64,000 nucleotides of DNA from Devosia litorisediminis. GTDB lineage: Bacteria > Pseudomonadota > Alphaproteobacteria > Rhizobiales > Devosiaceae. Location of the stretch: NCBI RefSeq assembly GCF_018334155.1, contig NZ_JAGXTP010000001.1, forward strand, positions 2,108,001-2,172,000, given 5' to 3'. The notes below the pieces were generated by a model, which had not been told where the DNA came from, made no database searches, and was given only the letters and a program-made list of their open reading frames with translations. This document shows positions 44,115-53,132 of the stretch, one piece after another (positions within the stretch are counted from its first letter, which is position 1; the number at the start of each line of letters is the position of its first letter). The position numbers and the translations under genes were made by a program.

Positions 44115-45133
44115 GCGTCCTTGCCGCTGACCGCTGCGCTTTCAAAGGTGGCCATATTGTTGTGCAGGTGCAGTGCGGTCTTGGCCAGCACTGCTGCAAG
44201 CGCCGCGCCACTCCCCTCGCCCAGGCGCATGCCCAGATCGAGCAGTCCCTTCTGGCCCATCGCCTCCAGTGCGCGCGCGTGGCCCGATTCTGCCGAGACA
44301 TGGGCGAAGATGCAGTGATCGATCGCAGCCGGATTGACGGCATGTGCAATGGCAGCAGCCGAGGTGGCGACAAACCCATCGACAATTACCGGCACCTTCT
44401 GATGTCGTGCTGCCAATAGTGCCCCAAGCATGGCGGCGATTTCACGGCCGCCGACGCGGGCCAGAATGGCCAGCGGATGATCGAGTTCGCCGGCATGGTG
44501 CGCCAGAGCCTGATCGACGGCATCCGCCTTGCGCTTGAGGCCGGCTTCATCGACGCCGGTGCCACGGCCAACCCAGTCGGCACCCGTGCCTCCATAGAGC
44601 GCCGCATAGATGGCGGCAGCGACAGTGGTGTTGCCGATCCCCATTTCGCCAATGCAGATCAGGTCGGGCTTTCCGGCAATGGCTTCCATACCGTAGGCGA
44701 TGGTGGCGGCGCACATCTTGTCGTCGAGGGCGGCTTCGCGCGTGATGTCGCCCGTGGGCAGTTCAAGCGCCAGTTCAAACACCCGCAGATTGATTTCATG
44801 CAGTGCGCAGATCTGGGAGATGGCGGCACCGCCATTGGTGAAATTGGCGACCATCTGAGCCGTAACTTCGCGTGGAAAGGCCGAGACGCCCTGATCGGTA
44901 ACGCCATGATTGCCGGCAAAAATGGTGACCATGGGATTGTCCAGCCGCGGCTGGGCGCGTCCCTGCCAACGGGCCAGAAATTCGACCAGGCCTTCAAGGG
45001 CGCCAAGCGAGCCGGGTGGCTTGGTCAGCTGCGAATCGCGCGCGCGGACCTCGGCGACGGCTGCTTCATCGCCCTCGGGCGCGATGGTCAGAAGCTCCAG
45101 AACGTCGGCGTAGGCGGGATTCAGCGAAGGCAT
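44111..45133 (-). CDS. cobT: Nicotinate-nucleotide--dimethylbenzimidazole phosphoribosyltransferase
   Basis: A 340-residue enzyme that activates the lower ligand of cobalamin. Family segments are DSQLTKPPGSLGALEGL, FAGNHGVTDQGVSAFP, GEMGIGNTTVAAAI and LGEGSGAALA, which carries the catalytic glutamate. I take ATG 45133 (MPSLNPAYADV); an ATG at 45169 adds 12 residues and also has no clear ribosome site. It overlaps the HD-GYP stop by 4 bases tail to tail and is divergent from cobS. Confidence 0.93.
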   Translation of the reverse strand: MPSLNPAYADVLELLTIAPEGDEAAVAEVRARDSQLTKPPGSLGALEGLVEFLARWQGRAQPRLDNPMVTIFAGNHGVTDQGVSAFPREVTAQMVANFTNGGAAISQICALHEINLRVFELALELPTGDITREAALDDKMCAATIAYGMEAIAGKPDLICIGEMGIGNTTVAAAIYAALYGGTGADWVGRGTGVDEAGLKRKADAVDQALAHHAGELDHPLAILARVGGREIAAMLGALLAARHQKVPVIVDGFVATSAAAIAHAVNPAAIDHCIFAHVSAESGHARALEAMGQKGLLDLGMRLGEGSGAALAAVLAKTALHLHNNMATFESAAVSGKDA

Positions 45134-45240
45134 GGCGTGTCCGAAATGCTGTGGTAGGAAGGAGGCCATCTTGTTGCGTAGAACGAGGCCAAAAGCAATT
45201 GACCGAGCAGCGACCCGAGGACGCCATTGCGCCTGAGGCA

Positions 45241-46041
45241 ATGGAGCCGAGCCGCCCCGAGACACGCCCGGGCGGCTTGGGGCTGGCCGATGATCTGGTG
45301 ATGGCGCTGCGCTTTTTCTCGCGTCTGCCCACTGGCAATTCGCCGCATCAGAAGCCGGAGCTGAACCGGATTGCCATGGCACTGCCGCTGGCCAGCGTCG
45401 TGATTGGCATTGGCCCGGCCCTGCTGTTGATCGGCGGGGGTTTGATCGGCCTGCCGGCCTATTTTGCTGCGGCACTGGCAGTGGCCGCCATGGTGATGGT
45501 CAGCGGCGCGATGGCCGAAGATGCATTGGCTGATGCGGCGGATGGGTTGTTTGGCGGGCACAGCGTGGCTCGGCGCCTCGAGATCATGAAAGACAGCCGC
45601 CATGGCACCTATGGAGTGGCGGCGCTGTGCCTGTTCCTGATGTTGCGGGTAAGCGGGCTGGGCGCGATCGCTGCGTTCAACCCCCTCGCCGCCGGCGCCA
45701 TCTGGCTGGCCGCAGGAATTGTGGGACGATCGGGCGCGCTCTGGCTGGCCGTGGCACTGCCTGCTGCCCGTAGCGACGGGGTCTCGGCAACGGCGGGCAC
45801 CGTCCGTGGCCGCAGCTTTGGCGTCGGGGCGGTGTTTGCCGTGGTGCTGCTGTTTGTGCTGGCCGCGCCGGCAACCAATCTGGTGGCACTGGGGTTTGCC
45901 CTGGTGGCCGCGCTGGTGGTGATCGCAGGCTGGAGCGCGTTGTGCAGGCGACTGGTTGGGGGACAGACTGGCGATCTGATCGGCGCGCTTGGAGCCCTGG
46001 TTGAAATCGCCGTATTGTGTGCGCTGCTGCCATTTGCCTGA
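45241..46041 (+). CDS. cobS: Adenosylcobinamide-GDP ribazoletransferase
   Basis: A 266-residue membrane enzyme joining the nucleotide loop to cobinamide, the last assembly step of cobalamin. It has LRFFSRLPTG near the N-terminus, the metal-binding EDALADAADGLFGG and MKDSRHGTYGVAALCLFL, and six to seven hydrophobic segments. I chose ATG 45241; TTG 45199 with GAGG 10 bases upstream would add 14 residues. It is divergent from cobT with about 107 bases between starts, too short for a cobalamin riboswitch, and no B12 box is visible. Confidence 0.9.
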   Translation: MEPSRPETRPGGLGLADDLVMALRFFSRLPTGNSPHQKPELNRIAMALPLASVVIGIGPALLLIGGGLIGLPAYFAAALAVAAMVMVSGAMAEDALADAADGLFGGHSVARRLEIMKDSRHGTYGVAALCLFLMLRVSGLGAIAAFNPLAAGAIWLAAGIVGRSGALWLAVALPAARSDGVSATAGTVRGRSFGVGAVFAVVLLFVLAAPATNLVALGFALVAALVVIAGWSALCRRLVGGQTGDLIGALGALVEIAVLCALLPFA

Positions 46042-46118
46042 GCCAGGCGGCCTTGAATTGGCCACCTGCAATGCCTTTATCAAACCAGAGCCCTGTCACG
46101 ACACGAAAGCGCAACAGT

Positions 46119-46805
46119 ATGATTTTCATTGGGATTGCGTTGCTCGTCGCCGTCGGGCTGGCCCTGCTGATCAGCGCCGATGCCGGTACGCTGGTGGGGC
46201 TGAACCAGATGCAGACGGCGCAGTTGATCCCGCTCCTGGTGCTGCTCATCGTGTTCGCCGGCGGGCTGTTCACAAGGCGGCGCAAGGCCAAGGAACTGCT
46301 GACGAGCCTGGTGCTGTGGGTCGGCATTTTCGGCGTGGCGAGCCTGAGCTACGCCTATCGCGATGAAATCCTAGGCGTTTGGGGTCGGGTGGCTGGCGAA
46401 CTGCAGCCCGGCGTTGCCATGGTCAATGTGGAACAGGGCACGGCGACATTCCGGCGCGGCATTGGCGGGCATTTTGAAATCAATGCGACAGTGAACGGCC
46501 ATACCACGCCGATGATCTTCGATACCGGCGCCAGCGCTGTAGTGTTGACCATTGCCGATGCGGAAGCGGCGGGGATCACCACCAAGAAACTGCGGTTTTC
46601 CGTTCCGGTCTCGACCGCCAATGGCACCGGGCGCGCGGCCCGGGTGAAGCTGGACAATCTGGTGGTGGGCGGTATTACCCGGCAGGGCATTGTGGCGTTT
46701 GTCGCCGAGGCCGATGCGCTTGAAACCAGCCTGCTGGGGATGACGTTCCTTGAGACACTGAGCCGGTACAGCGTGACGCAGAATTCGCTGGAGCTGCTGG
46801 ACTAG
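46119..46805 (+). CDS. Membrane-anchored retroviral-type aspartic protease (TIGR02281 family)
   Basis: A 228-residue protein with three N-terminal hydrophobic segments and a C-terminal clan AA aspartic protease domain. The active site is MIFDTGASAVVLT, preceded by the flexible FEINATVNGHTTP and followed by the second strand SLLGMTFLETLSRYSV. Homologues in alphaproteobacteria are soluble in the periplasm as homodimers, with unknown substrates. I start at ATG 46119 (MIFIGIALL); ATG 46071 is also in frame. It is convergent with the hydrolase gene, sharing a hairpin. Confidence 0.86.
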   Translation: MIFIGIALLVAVGLALLISADAGTLVGLNQMQTAQLIPLLVLLIVFAGGLFTRRRKAKELLTSLVLWVGIFGVASLSYAYRDEILGVWGRVAGELQPGVAMVNVEQGTATFRRGIGGHFEINATVNGHTTPMIFDTGASAVVLTIADAEAAGITTKKLRFSVPVSTANGTGRAARVKLDNLVVGGITRQGIVAFVAEADALETSLLGMTFLETLSRYSVTQNSLELLD

Positions 46806-46807
46806 AG

Positions 46808-46843
46808 CAAAAAAACGGCCGGTGCGCACACCGGCCGTCTCGT
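46808..46843. terminator. Bidirectional terminator between the aspartic protease and hydrolase genes
   Basis: Perfect 10-base stem ACGGCCGGTG / CACCGGCCGT with loop CGCA. On the minus strand it is followed by TTTTTTT; on the plus strand by CTCGTTTT. It ends both convergent genes. Confidence 0.9.
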
Positions 46844-46861
46844 TTTCGCAGGTCCGCGTCG

Positions 46862-48565
46862 TTAGCTGACGGGGAACTGGGTCGCCTGCCCGGCCACAAT
46901 GTACCAGGTGACAAACAGGGCGTTGATGAAGGCGCCAGGCAGATAGCTGCCGGTGCGGCGCCAGGCGAAGGTGGACAGGAACGCCACGATCGAGAGCAGT
47001 GGCAGGAACTGCATGGCAATCACGGTGTTGAGCGGCTCGTTCATCGAGAACAGATGACCACTGAACAGCAGCGTGCCGTACTGGAAGGCCAGGAAAACCA
47101 GGAAGCCGAGCGCCAGCGCGCCGACATTGCTGAAGTACTGGACCAGACGGCTATCGCCAGCCACCGACAGACCAGTGTGCAGGCCACGTAGGGCGAACAC
47201 GAAGAATGCAGTGAACGGCACCAGATAGACCAGAGCGATCTTGAAATGGACAAGGCTCATCGGCTTCAGGGCAACAACCCAGAAGCGGAAGTCGATCTTG
47301 AACAGGAAGTCGGCGGCCAGCACGAACAGATAGCCAATACCCACGGTGGACAGCGCGATCAGCACGGCACCCCAGATGGGGCCACGGCCTTCGACCTTGT
47401 CGCCCTTGAGCACGAAGCCGACCAGGAAGACGATCAGGCCGTTCAGAACCGCCCAGAAGGCGATCTGGCTGGTAATAGTCTGTGGCAGCAATGCCGAGGC
47501 CGGGAACAGCTGACCACCCCAGGCGAAGAACTGGTAGTAGGTCAGCACAGGCACAAAGGCGCTCAGCGCGAAAGCAATCCACCACTTGGCCCCACGGCTG
47601 GTGTGCGCAGCTGGCACGGCAGTGGAACGCATGGCAGCAAAAGCGGGTGCGGCCAGCAGCATGTCGAATGTCCCGGCGAGCAGGACGACGAAGCCAATCA
47701 GAGCGATCAGCGTGCCAATTTCCTTCCAGAGCCAGATCTGGTCGCCGGAGGGGATTGGGTCAGCGCCATCGAGCGTCTGGGCGAACCAGTCGATGGAATA
47801 GCCGATGGCTTCTGGCGAAAGATGATCGCCGGGATGGGTGGTGTTGGGCATTTCGAGAACGCGGGCTGTGCCAGCGGCGATGTCGCCATAGATCTGGCCG
47901 GGCACAACGGTTTCGGTGGTGCCAAACACGGCCTGCAGCTTGGGGCTGGTCGGCGCATCCTGGGCACGATCAACGCCCCACATCAGCTGGCTGAACTCGT
48001 CATATTTCGAGAACACGACTGACAGATTGCGTGGCCATTCAGTGGTGCCATCGGCAGCGAACGGCGCACCGGTGCTGGAGCCTTCAAGCACCATGGACTT
48101 GTAGCCATCGGGCAGCGCGCCAGCGGCAGCCAGAATGGTCCATCCGCCCATGGAGTGGCCTTCAAGACCGATATTGTCGACATCGACGATATCGAGATTG
48201 CGCAGATAGGCCAGCGCGCCGGGTCCACCAAAGCCGTTGGCAAAGGCGGGCGCGTCGGAATAGCCATGACCGGACTGATCGAGCGCCAGCACGATATAGC
48301 CGCGACGGGCATATTCGATGGCAAAGCCGGACTGGGTTTCGCGGCTGTTGATATAGCCATGAACCGCGAGAATGGCGGGGGCCTTGTTTTCGGCACTGAC
48401 GCCGGGTGGCACATAAAGCAGACCGCTCAGGGTCTGGCCGTTATTGCCGGTAAAACGCAGATCCTTGATGGTCACGTCGCCGGAGGTCTGAATGAAATGA
48501 GCGAGCAATGCGCCCAGAAGAATGATGACCCATCCAATATGGAACAGGCGGAATTTGCGTAACAT
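46862..48565 (-). CDS. Alpha/beta hydrolase fused to a polytopic membrane domain
   Basis: A 567-residue protein. One N-terminal membrane helix (about residues 9-25) is followed by a hydrolase domain of about 240 residues: LAVHGYINSRETQ (oxyanion loop), LEGHSMGGWTIL (nucleophile Ser) and MPNTTHPGDHLS (probable catalytic His). After residue 280 come about eight hydrophobic segments without other recognisable motifs. The hydrolase would then sit on the periplasmic side if the first helix is inside-out. Homologues exist in several bacteria, but the membrane domain has no assigned role. GGGGAG precedes the ATG at 48565. Confidence 0.82.
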   Translation of the reverse strand: MLRKFRLFHIGWVIILLGALLAHFIQTSGDVTIKDLRFTGNNGQTLSGLLYVPPGVSAENKAPAILAVHGYINSRETQSGFAIEYARRGYIVLALDQSGHGYSDAPAFANGFGGPGALAYLRNLDIVDVDNIGLEGHSMGGWTILAAAGALPDGYKSMVLEGSSTGAPFAADGTTEWPRNLSVVFSKYDEFSQLMWGVDRAQDAPTSPKLQAVFGTTETVVPGQIYGDIAAGTARVLEMPNTTHPGDHLSPEAIGYSIDWFAQTLDGADPIPSGDQIWLWKEIGTLIALIGFVVLLAGTFDMLLAAPAFAAMRSTAVPAAHTSRGAKWWIAFALSAFVPVLTYYQFFAWGGQLFPASALLPQTITSQIAFWAVLNGLIVFLVGFVLKGDKVEGRGPIWGAVLIALSTVGIGYLFVLAADFLFKIDFRFWVVALKPMSLVHFKIALVYLVPFTAFFVFALRGLHTGLSVAGDSRLVQYFSNVGALALGFLVFLAFQYGTLLFSGHLFSMNEPLNTVIAMQFLPLLSIVAFLSTFAWRRTGSYLPGAFINALFVTWYIVAGQATQFPVS

Positions 48566-48748
48566 GTAGAGGCTCCCCTTGCTGTAGTGCGGGCCATTAC
48601 CCGTCACTGACATGTTACCTAGCCCCTAATACGAAACCGAACGCGCCACAAACGAAATATTTGCGCGCATTAACGAAAGCCGTTGATGACTTCCGTTGGC
48701 GCAGCGCGCGGGCTAATCTGATGCCCCAAACCCAAGAGTGGAATTGCC

Positions 48749-49240
48749 ATGAGCCAGCGCCCCTATGACGAAGCCAATCTGCGCCGCGCCTTCGCCGTGG
48801 CCAGTCAGTCGCGCGCGGGCGGCGACCACCCCTTTGGCGCGGTGCTGGCCGACAGCAAGGGCGTGATCCTGATGGAACAGGGCAATGGCTTTACCGCTGA
48901 GGGACGCGACCGCACGGCGCATGCGGAAAAGCTGCTGGCGACACGGGCGGGCAAGACTTACAGCCTGACGGTATTGGCCGGGGCGACGCTGTACAGTTCG
49001 GCAGAACCCTGTGCGATGTGCGCGGGCGCGATCTATTGGGCGGGTATTGGCCGGGTGGTGTTCGGCCAGACCGAGGTGGCGCTCAAGGCGATCACCGGCG
49101 ACAACCCGGAAAACCCGACGCTGGACCTGCCCTGCGTGGTGGTATTTGAGGCCGGGCAGCGGCCAACCGAGGTAGTCGGCCCGCTGCTGGAGGATGAAGC
49201 CAGCGCGCTGCAGGCCGATTACTGGGGCAGCCGTGGCTAG
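48749..49240 (+). CDS. Nucleoside/guanine deaminase-like zinc protein
   Basis: A 163-residue cytidine-deaminase fold protein with the zinc site H58-A-E60 (RTAHAEKLL) and PCAMC (C88, C91). The pattern is shared by TadA, guanine deaminase and riboflavin-type deaminases; length and the C-terminal part (YWGSRG) favour the GuaD or generic nucleoside deaminase group over TadA, but this is not certain. It is convergent with dusA and both stops share CTAG at 49237-49240. Confidence 0.88.
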   Translation: MSQRPYDEANLRRAFAVASQSRAGGDHPFGAVLADSKGVILMEQGNGFTAEGRDRTAHAEKLLATRAGKTYSLTVLAGATLYSSAEPCAMCAGAIYWAGIGRVVFGQTEVALKAITGDNPENPTLDLPCVVVFEAGQRPTEVVGPLLEDEASALQADYWGSRG

Positions 49241-50235
49241 TTCGCCTGTTCGAGACGATGGCGGTTTACCGCATCGAGGGCGCGCAGCATGACCGCTGAA
49301 TCGGCGCCGGGCTTGCAGGCATCCACGCTCATGATCTGGCGGAACTGGCGGGCGCCGGGCAGTCCGGCCGCCAGACCCAGCATATGGCGGGTGATGTTGT
49401 TGATGCGGGCACCGGCGGCGAGTTCGCGATCGGCATAATCGGCCATGGCGTGCATGACGGCCGCCAGGGTCACCGGCTCGGTGGTGGCGCCAAAGAAGCG
49501 TTGATCGACCTCGGCCAGCAGCATGGGATTGTGATAGGCGGCGCGGCCCATCATGACGCCATCGGTGTGCTCAAACTGGGCTTGCGCCAGTTCCAGCGTG
49601 TCGATGCCGCCATTGATAAAGACCGGCAGCGGCGCCAGACGGGCGCGCAGGCGATAGACCCGGTCATAGTCGAGCGGCGGAATGGTGCGGTTTTCCTTGG
49701 GCGAGAGACCCTGGAGCCAGGCCTTGCGGGCGTGGACATAGAGCGCGTCGACGCCCGCATCGACCATGGCGTCGGCGAAGCGGTCGAGACCGGTTTCGAC
49801 ATCCTGATCGTCAATGCCGATGCGGCACTTCACCGTCACCGGGCGGTCGGTGGCATCGCGCATGGCGCGGACGCATTGGGCGACCAGTTCAGGCTCGGCC
49901 ATCAGGCAGGCGCCAAAACGGCCCGACTGCACGCGATCGGACGGGCAGCCGACATTGAGATTGATTTCGGCATAGCCGTAATTATCGGCAAGGCGGGTGG
50001 CGGCGGCGAGCTCAGCGGGATCGGAGCCGCCCAGTTGCAGGGCAACCGGCTGCTCGAACGAGTCAAAGCGCAGATGGCGGTCGACATCGCCGTGCATGAT
50101 GGCGGCGCTGGTGACCATCTCGGTGAACAGCAGGCCTTGGCGCGTCAACAGGCGATGGAGGTACCGGCAATGGCGGTCCGTCCAGTCCATCATCGGGGCG
50201 ACGCTAAAGCGTCGGGCGCGGGCAAGTGCGGTCAT
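49237..50235 (-). CDS. dusA: tRNA-dihydrouridine synthase A
   Basis: A 332-residue flavoenzyme that reduces uridines 20/20a in tRNA. The N-terminal PMMDWTDRHCRYLHRLL, the catalytic cysteine region INLNVGCPSDRVQSGRFG and the FMN-binding VFINGGIDTLE and DGVMMGRAAYHNP fit DusA. The AYVHARKAW-type insert (seen here as LYVHARKAWLQGLSP) and the C-terminal helical domain also match DusA rather than DusB. Confidence 0.95.
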   Translation of the reverse strand: MTALARARRFSVAPMMDWTDRHCRYLHRLLTRQGLLFTEMVTSAAIMHGDVDRHLRFDSFEQPVALQLGGSDPAELAAATRLADNYGYAEINLNVGCPSDRVQSGRFGACLMAEPELVAQCVRAMRDATDRPVTVKCRIGIDDQDVETGLDRFADAMVDAGVDALYVHARKAWLQGLSPKENRTIPPLDYDRVYRLRARLAPLPVFINGGIDTLELAQAQFEHTDGVMMGRAAYHNPMLLAEVDQRFFGATTEPVTLAAVMHAMADYADRELAAGARINNITRHMLGLAAGLPGARQFRQIMSVDACKPGADSAVMLRALDAVNRHRLEQAN

Positions 50236-50380
50236 GGGGCGGGCAAATAGCGCAGATCGTGCAGATTGGCCAGTGGTTGAGGACAGAGGTGCATTGCACC
50301 AAGGGCTAACATGTCAGTTATGGTCATTGGCGCCAAATTCCAGTATTGCGGCTGCACGACGTTCAGCGAGTGCCCCTGAT

Positions 50381-51742
50381 ATGCCCCTGCCCCGTTTCAT
50401 CGCCGTCATCGATATTGGCAAGACCAATGCCAAGGTTGTGCTGATTGATGCCCATACCAAGCAGCAACTGGCGGCGCGCAGCACCCCCAACACGGTGCGA
50501 CAGGACGGGCCCTATCCGCATGCTGATGTGGAGCGGTTGTGGAGTTTCATGCTGGAGAGCCTGGGGGCACTTCAGACCGAGCACGGGGTGGACGGGATTT
50601 CGATCACCACCCATGGCGCGACGGTGGCGCTGCTGGCGGGCTTTGCGCTGGCGCTGCCGGTACTCGATTATGAATATGCTGGGCCCGACGAGACCGGCGC
50701 CCCCTATAGCGCGGTGCGACCCGACTTTGCCGAGACGCTGTCGCCGCGCCTGCCCAACGGGCTCAATATCGGTGCGCAATTGTTCTGGCAGAGCCAGAAA
50801 TTCCCCGAGGCGTTCGCCACGGTCACGCAGATCCTGACCTATCCGCAATACTGGGCCTGGCGACTGACCGGCATCATGGCAAGCGAAGTGACGTCGCTGG
50901 GCTGCCATAGCGATCTGTGGGCGCCCGGCAAAGCCGATTTCTCGTCGCTGGTGACCGGGCAAGGCTGGCACGACCTGTTCCCCGAGGTGCGGCCTGCGGC
51001 ATCCGTGCTGGGAACGCTGCGCGCAGATATTGCCGAAGCCACCGGCTTGCGGGCCGAGACGCCGGTCACCTGCGGCATTCACGATTCCAACGCGTCCTTG
51101 CTGCCGCATCTGGGGGCGCATGAGGAGCCATTCACGATCCTGTCGACGGGCACCTGGGCCATCGCCATGACCGTTGGCGGCGACACCACCCATCTTGATC
51201 CGGCACGCGACAGCCTGGCCAATGTCGATGCCTATGGCCGACCGGTGCCGACTGCGCGCTTCATGGGCGGGCGCGAATTCGACATGCTGGCGCCCGGCGC
51301 AGTGACACCGACGAGCGAAGATGCCGATGCGGTGATCAAAGGGGACGTTCAGGCGCTGCCCAGCTTCATGGCGGGCGTGGGGCCCTTCCCCGGCCATGTC
51401 GGCTGCTGGACAAGTGACCCCGATATACTCAGCCCAGGCGAGCGCACGGCTGCGGTCTCGCTTTATCTGGCGCTGGTGACCCAGACCTGTCTTGAGCTGT
51501 GCGGGTTGGGCAAGCAGATCATCATCGAGGGGCCACTGGCGCGGAACCAGCTCTATGCAGCGGCGCTGGCGCGGCTAACCGGTATGCCGGTGGTGGCATC
51601 GGGCGATGCGACGGGCACCAGCCTGGGTGCCAGCATGCTGTTTGGCGGGGCGGCAGGAGTGGCTTCAGGCACGCCCGTGGCACCGCTGCAGCATGTGGGC
51701 TTTGACGGCTATGCCGAACGCTGGCGGCAGCGGCTGGCCTGA
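50381..51742 (+). CDS. FGGY-family carbohydrate kinase
   Basis: A 453-residue two-domain sugar kinase. The phosphate-1 motif is AVIDIGKTNAKVVLID, the mid-domain contains THGATVALL and GCHSDLW, and the ATP site is GTGTSLGASMLFGG-like (seen as GDATGTSLGASMLF). The central catalytic D is in GIHDSNASLL. The substrate cannot be stated; rhamnulose-, fuculose- or pentulose-type relatives are possible. No transporter or aldolase is adjacent, so it gives no pathway clue. I use ATG 50381 since the longer frame runs antisense through dusA. Confidence 0.88.
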   Translation: MPLPRFIAVIDIGKTNAKVVLIDAHTKQQLAARSTPNTVRQDGPYPHADVERLWSFMLESLGALQTEHGVDGISITTHGATVALLAGFALALPVLDYEYAGPDETGAPYSAVRPDFAETLSPRLPNGLNIGAQLFWQSQKFPEAFATVTQILTYPQYWAWRLTGIMASEVTSLGCHSDLWAPGKADFSSLVTGQGWHDLFPEVRPAASVLGTLRADIAEATGLRAETPVTCGIHDSNASLLPHLGAHEEPFTILSTGTWAIAMTVGGDTTHLDPARDSLANVDAYGRPVPTARFMGGREFDMLAPGAVTPTSEDADAVIKGDVQALPSFMAGVGPFPGHVGCWTSDPDILSPGERTAAVSLYLALVTQTCLELCGLGKQIIIEGPLARNQLYAAALARLTGMPVVASGDATGTSLGASMLFGGAAGVASGTPVAPLQHVGFDGYAERWRQRLA

Positions 51743-51817
51743 CAAGGGAGCCATGCGCCCGGGCTGATTGAAGGCTCTGGCCCGCTTCCCTATCTCTGGT
51801 AAGAGCGGAGGGTTGTG

Positions 51818-53113
51818 ATGAGCAGTGCAAAGCATCGTGTGGTGATTGTCGGCGGCGGCTTTGGCGGTCTGTCGGCTGCGCAGGCGCTGGCCAAGGCGGA
51901 TGTTGAGGTGACGCTGATCGACCGGCGCAACCATCACCTGTTTCAGCCGCTGCTGTATCAAGTGGCGACGGCCTCGCTGAGCACCGCTGAAATTGCCTGG
52001 CCAATCCGACACATCCTGCGCAAGCGCGACAATGTCACGACGCTGCTGGCCAATGTGACCGGGGTCGATACGGCTGCGCAGCAAGTGCTGCTCGATGATG
52101 GCAGTGCGGTCGGCTATGACAGCCTGATCCTGGCCACCGGGGCACGACACGCCTATTTCGGCCATGACGACTGGGAGCAGTTCGCTCCGGGTCTGAAGAC
52201 CCTTGAAGATGCCACTACCATCCGCCGCAAGCTGCTGCTGGCATTTGAGGCGGCGGAACGCGAAAGCGACCCCGACAAACGGCGCGCGCTGCTGACCTTT
52301 GCCATTATCGGTGCGGGCCCGACCGGCGTGGAGATGGCCGGGGCAATGATCGAGCTGGCGCGATCAAGCCTGCAGGGCGAGTTCAAGACCATCCAGCCCA
52401 ATGAGGCGCGGGTGGTGCTGATCGAGGGCGGCGACCGCGTGCTGCTCAATTTCGATCAATCCCTATCGGCCTATACGCTCAAGGCGCTGCGGCAGTTGGG
52501 GGTCGAGGTTGAACTGGGGCAGATGGTCAGTGCCATTGACGGCGAGGGCGTGACCTATGGCGACAAGCGCCTAGCGACCCATACGGTGGTCTGGGCGGCA
52601 GGGGTTGCCGCATCGCCAGCCGCCAGATGGCTGGGGGTCGAGCCTGACCGGGCCGGTCGAGTGCGGGTGGCACCAGATCTATCGGTGCCGGGGCATCCCG
52701 AAATCTTTGTGGTGGGCGACACGGCCAGCATCAGCATGGATGACGGCAAGCCAGTGCCAGGCGTGGGCGATGCGGCCAAGCAAGGCGGCAGGCACGCCGC
52801 GCGGGTAATCAATCAACGGCTGGCAGGCAAGACCGAGCCCCTGCCCTTTCGCTATCGCCATGCCGGCGATCTGGCGACGATCGGCAAGCAGGCGGCGGTG
52901 ATCGATTTCGGCTGGATCAAGCTGACCGGCTGGATGGCCTGGTGGGTGTGGGGCTTTGCCCACATCTACTTTCTCGTGGACCTCAAGAACCGCATCTTCG
53001 TGACGCTGAGCTGGCTGTGGATCTATCTCAGCGGCCAGCGCCGTGCCCGGCTGATTACCCAGGGCGACGCCAATGGCCCTGCGCCGATCAAGGAAGTCAG
53101 CGAGGGCGATTGA
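51818..53113 (+). CDS. ndh: Type II NADH dehydrogenase (NDH-2)
   Basis: A 431-residue single-subunit NADH:quinone oxidoreductase that feeds electrons to the chain without pumping protons. The FAD-binding VVIVGGGFGGLSAA is at the N-terminus, the NADH-binding FAIIGAGPTGVEMAGAM in the middle, and a C-terminal hydrophobic/amphipathic region (GWMAWWVWGFAHIYF) would bind the membrane. FQPLLYQVATASLS is a family landmark. GGAGGG precedes ATG 51818; a GTG one codon earlier is also in frame. Confidence 0.92.
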   Translation: MSSAKHRVVIVGGGFGGLSAAQALAKADVEVTLIDRRNHHLFQPLLYQVATASLSTAEIAWPIRHILRKRDNVTTLLANVTGVDTAAQQVLLDDGSAVGYDSLILATGARHAYFGHDDWEQFAPGLKTLEDATTIRRKLLLAFEAAERESDPDKRRALLTFAIIGAGPTGVEMAGAMIELARSSLQGEFKTIQPNEARVVLIEGGDRVLLNFDQSLSAYTLKALRQLGVEVELGQMVSAIDGEGVTYGDKRLATHTVVWAAGVAASPAARWLGVEPDRAGRVRVAPDLSVPGHPEIFVVGDTASISMDDGKPVPGVGDAAKQGGRHAARVINQRLAGKTEPLPFRYRHAGDLATIGKQAAVIDFGWIKLTGWMAWWVWGFAHIYFLVDLKNRIFVTLSWLWIYLSGQRRARLITQGDANGPAPIKEVSEGD

Positions 53114-53132
53114 GCAAGGCATGCTCTGAACT

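Noticed and set aside
45134..45240. Cobalamin riboswitch between cobT and cobS
   Set aside because: The gap is only about 107 bases and shows no B12 box, so it cannot hold the full element.
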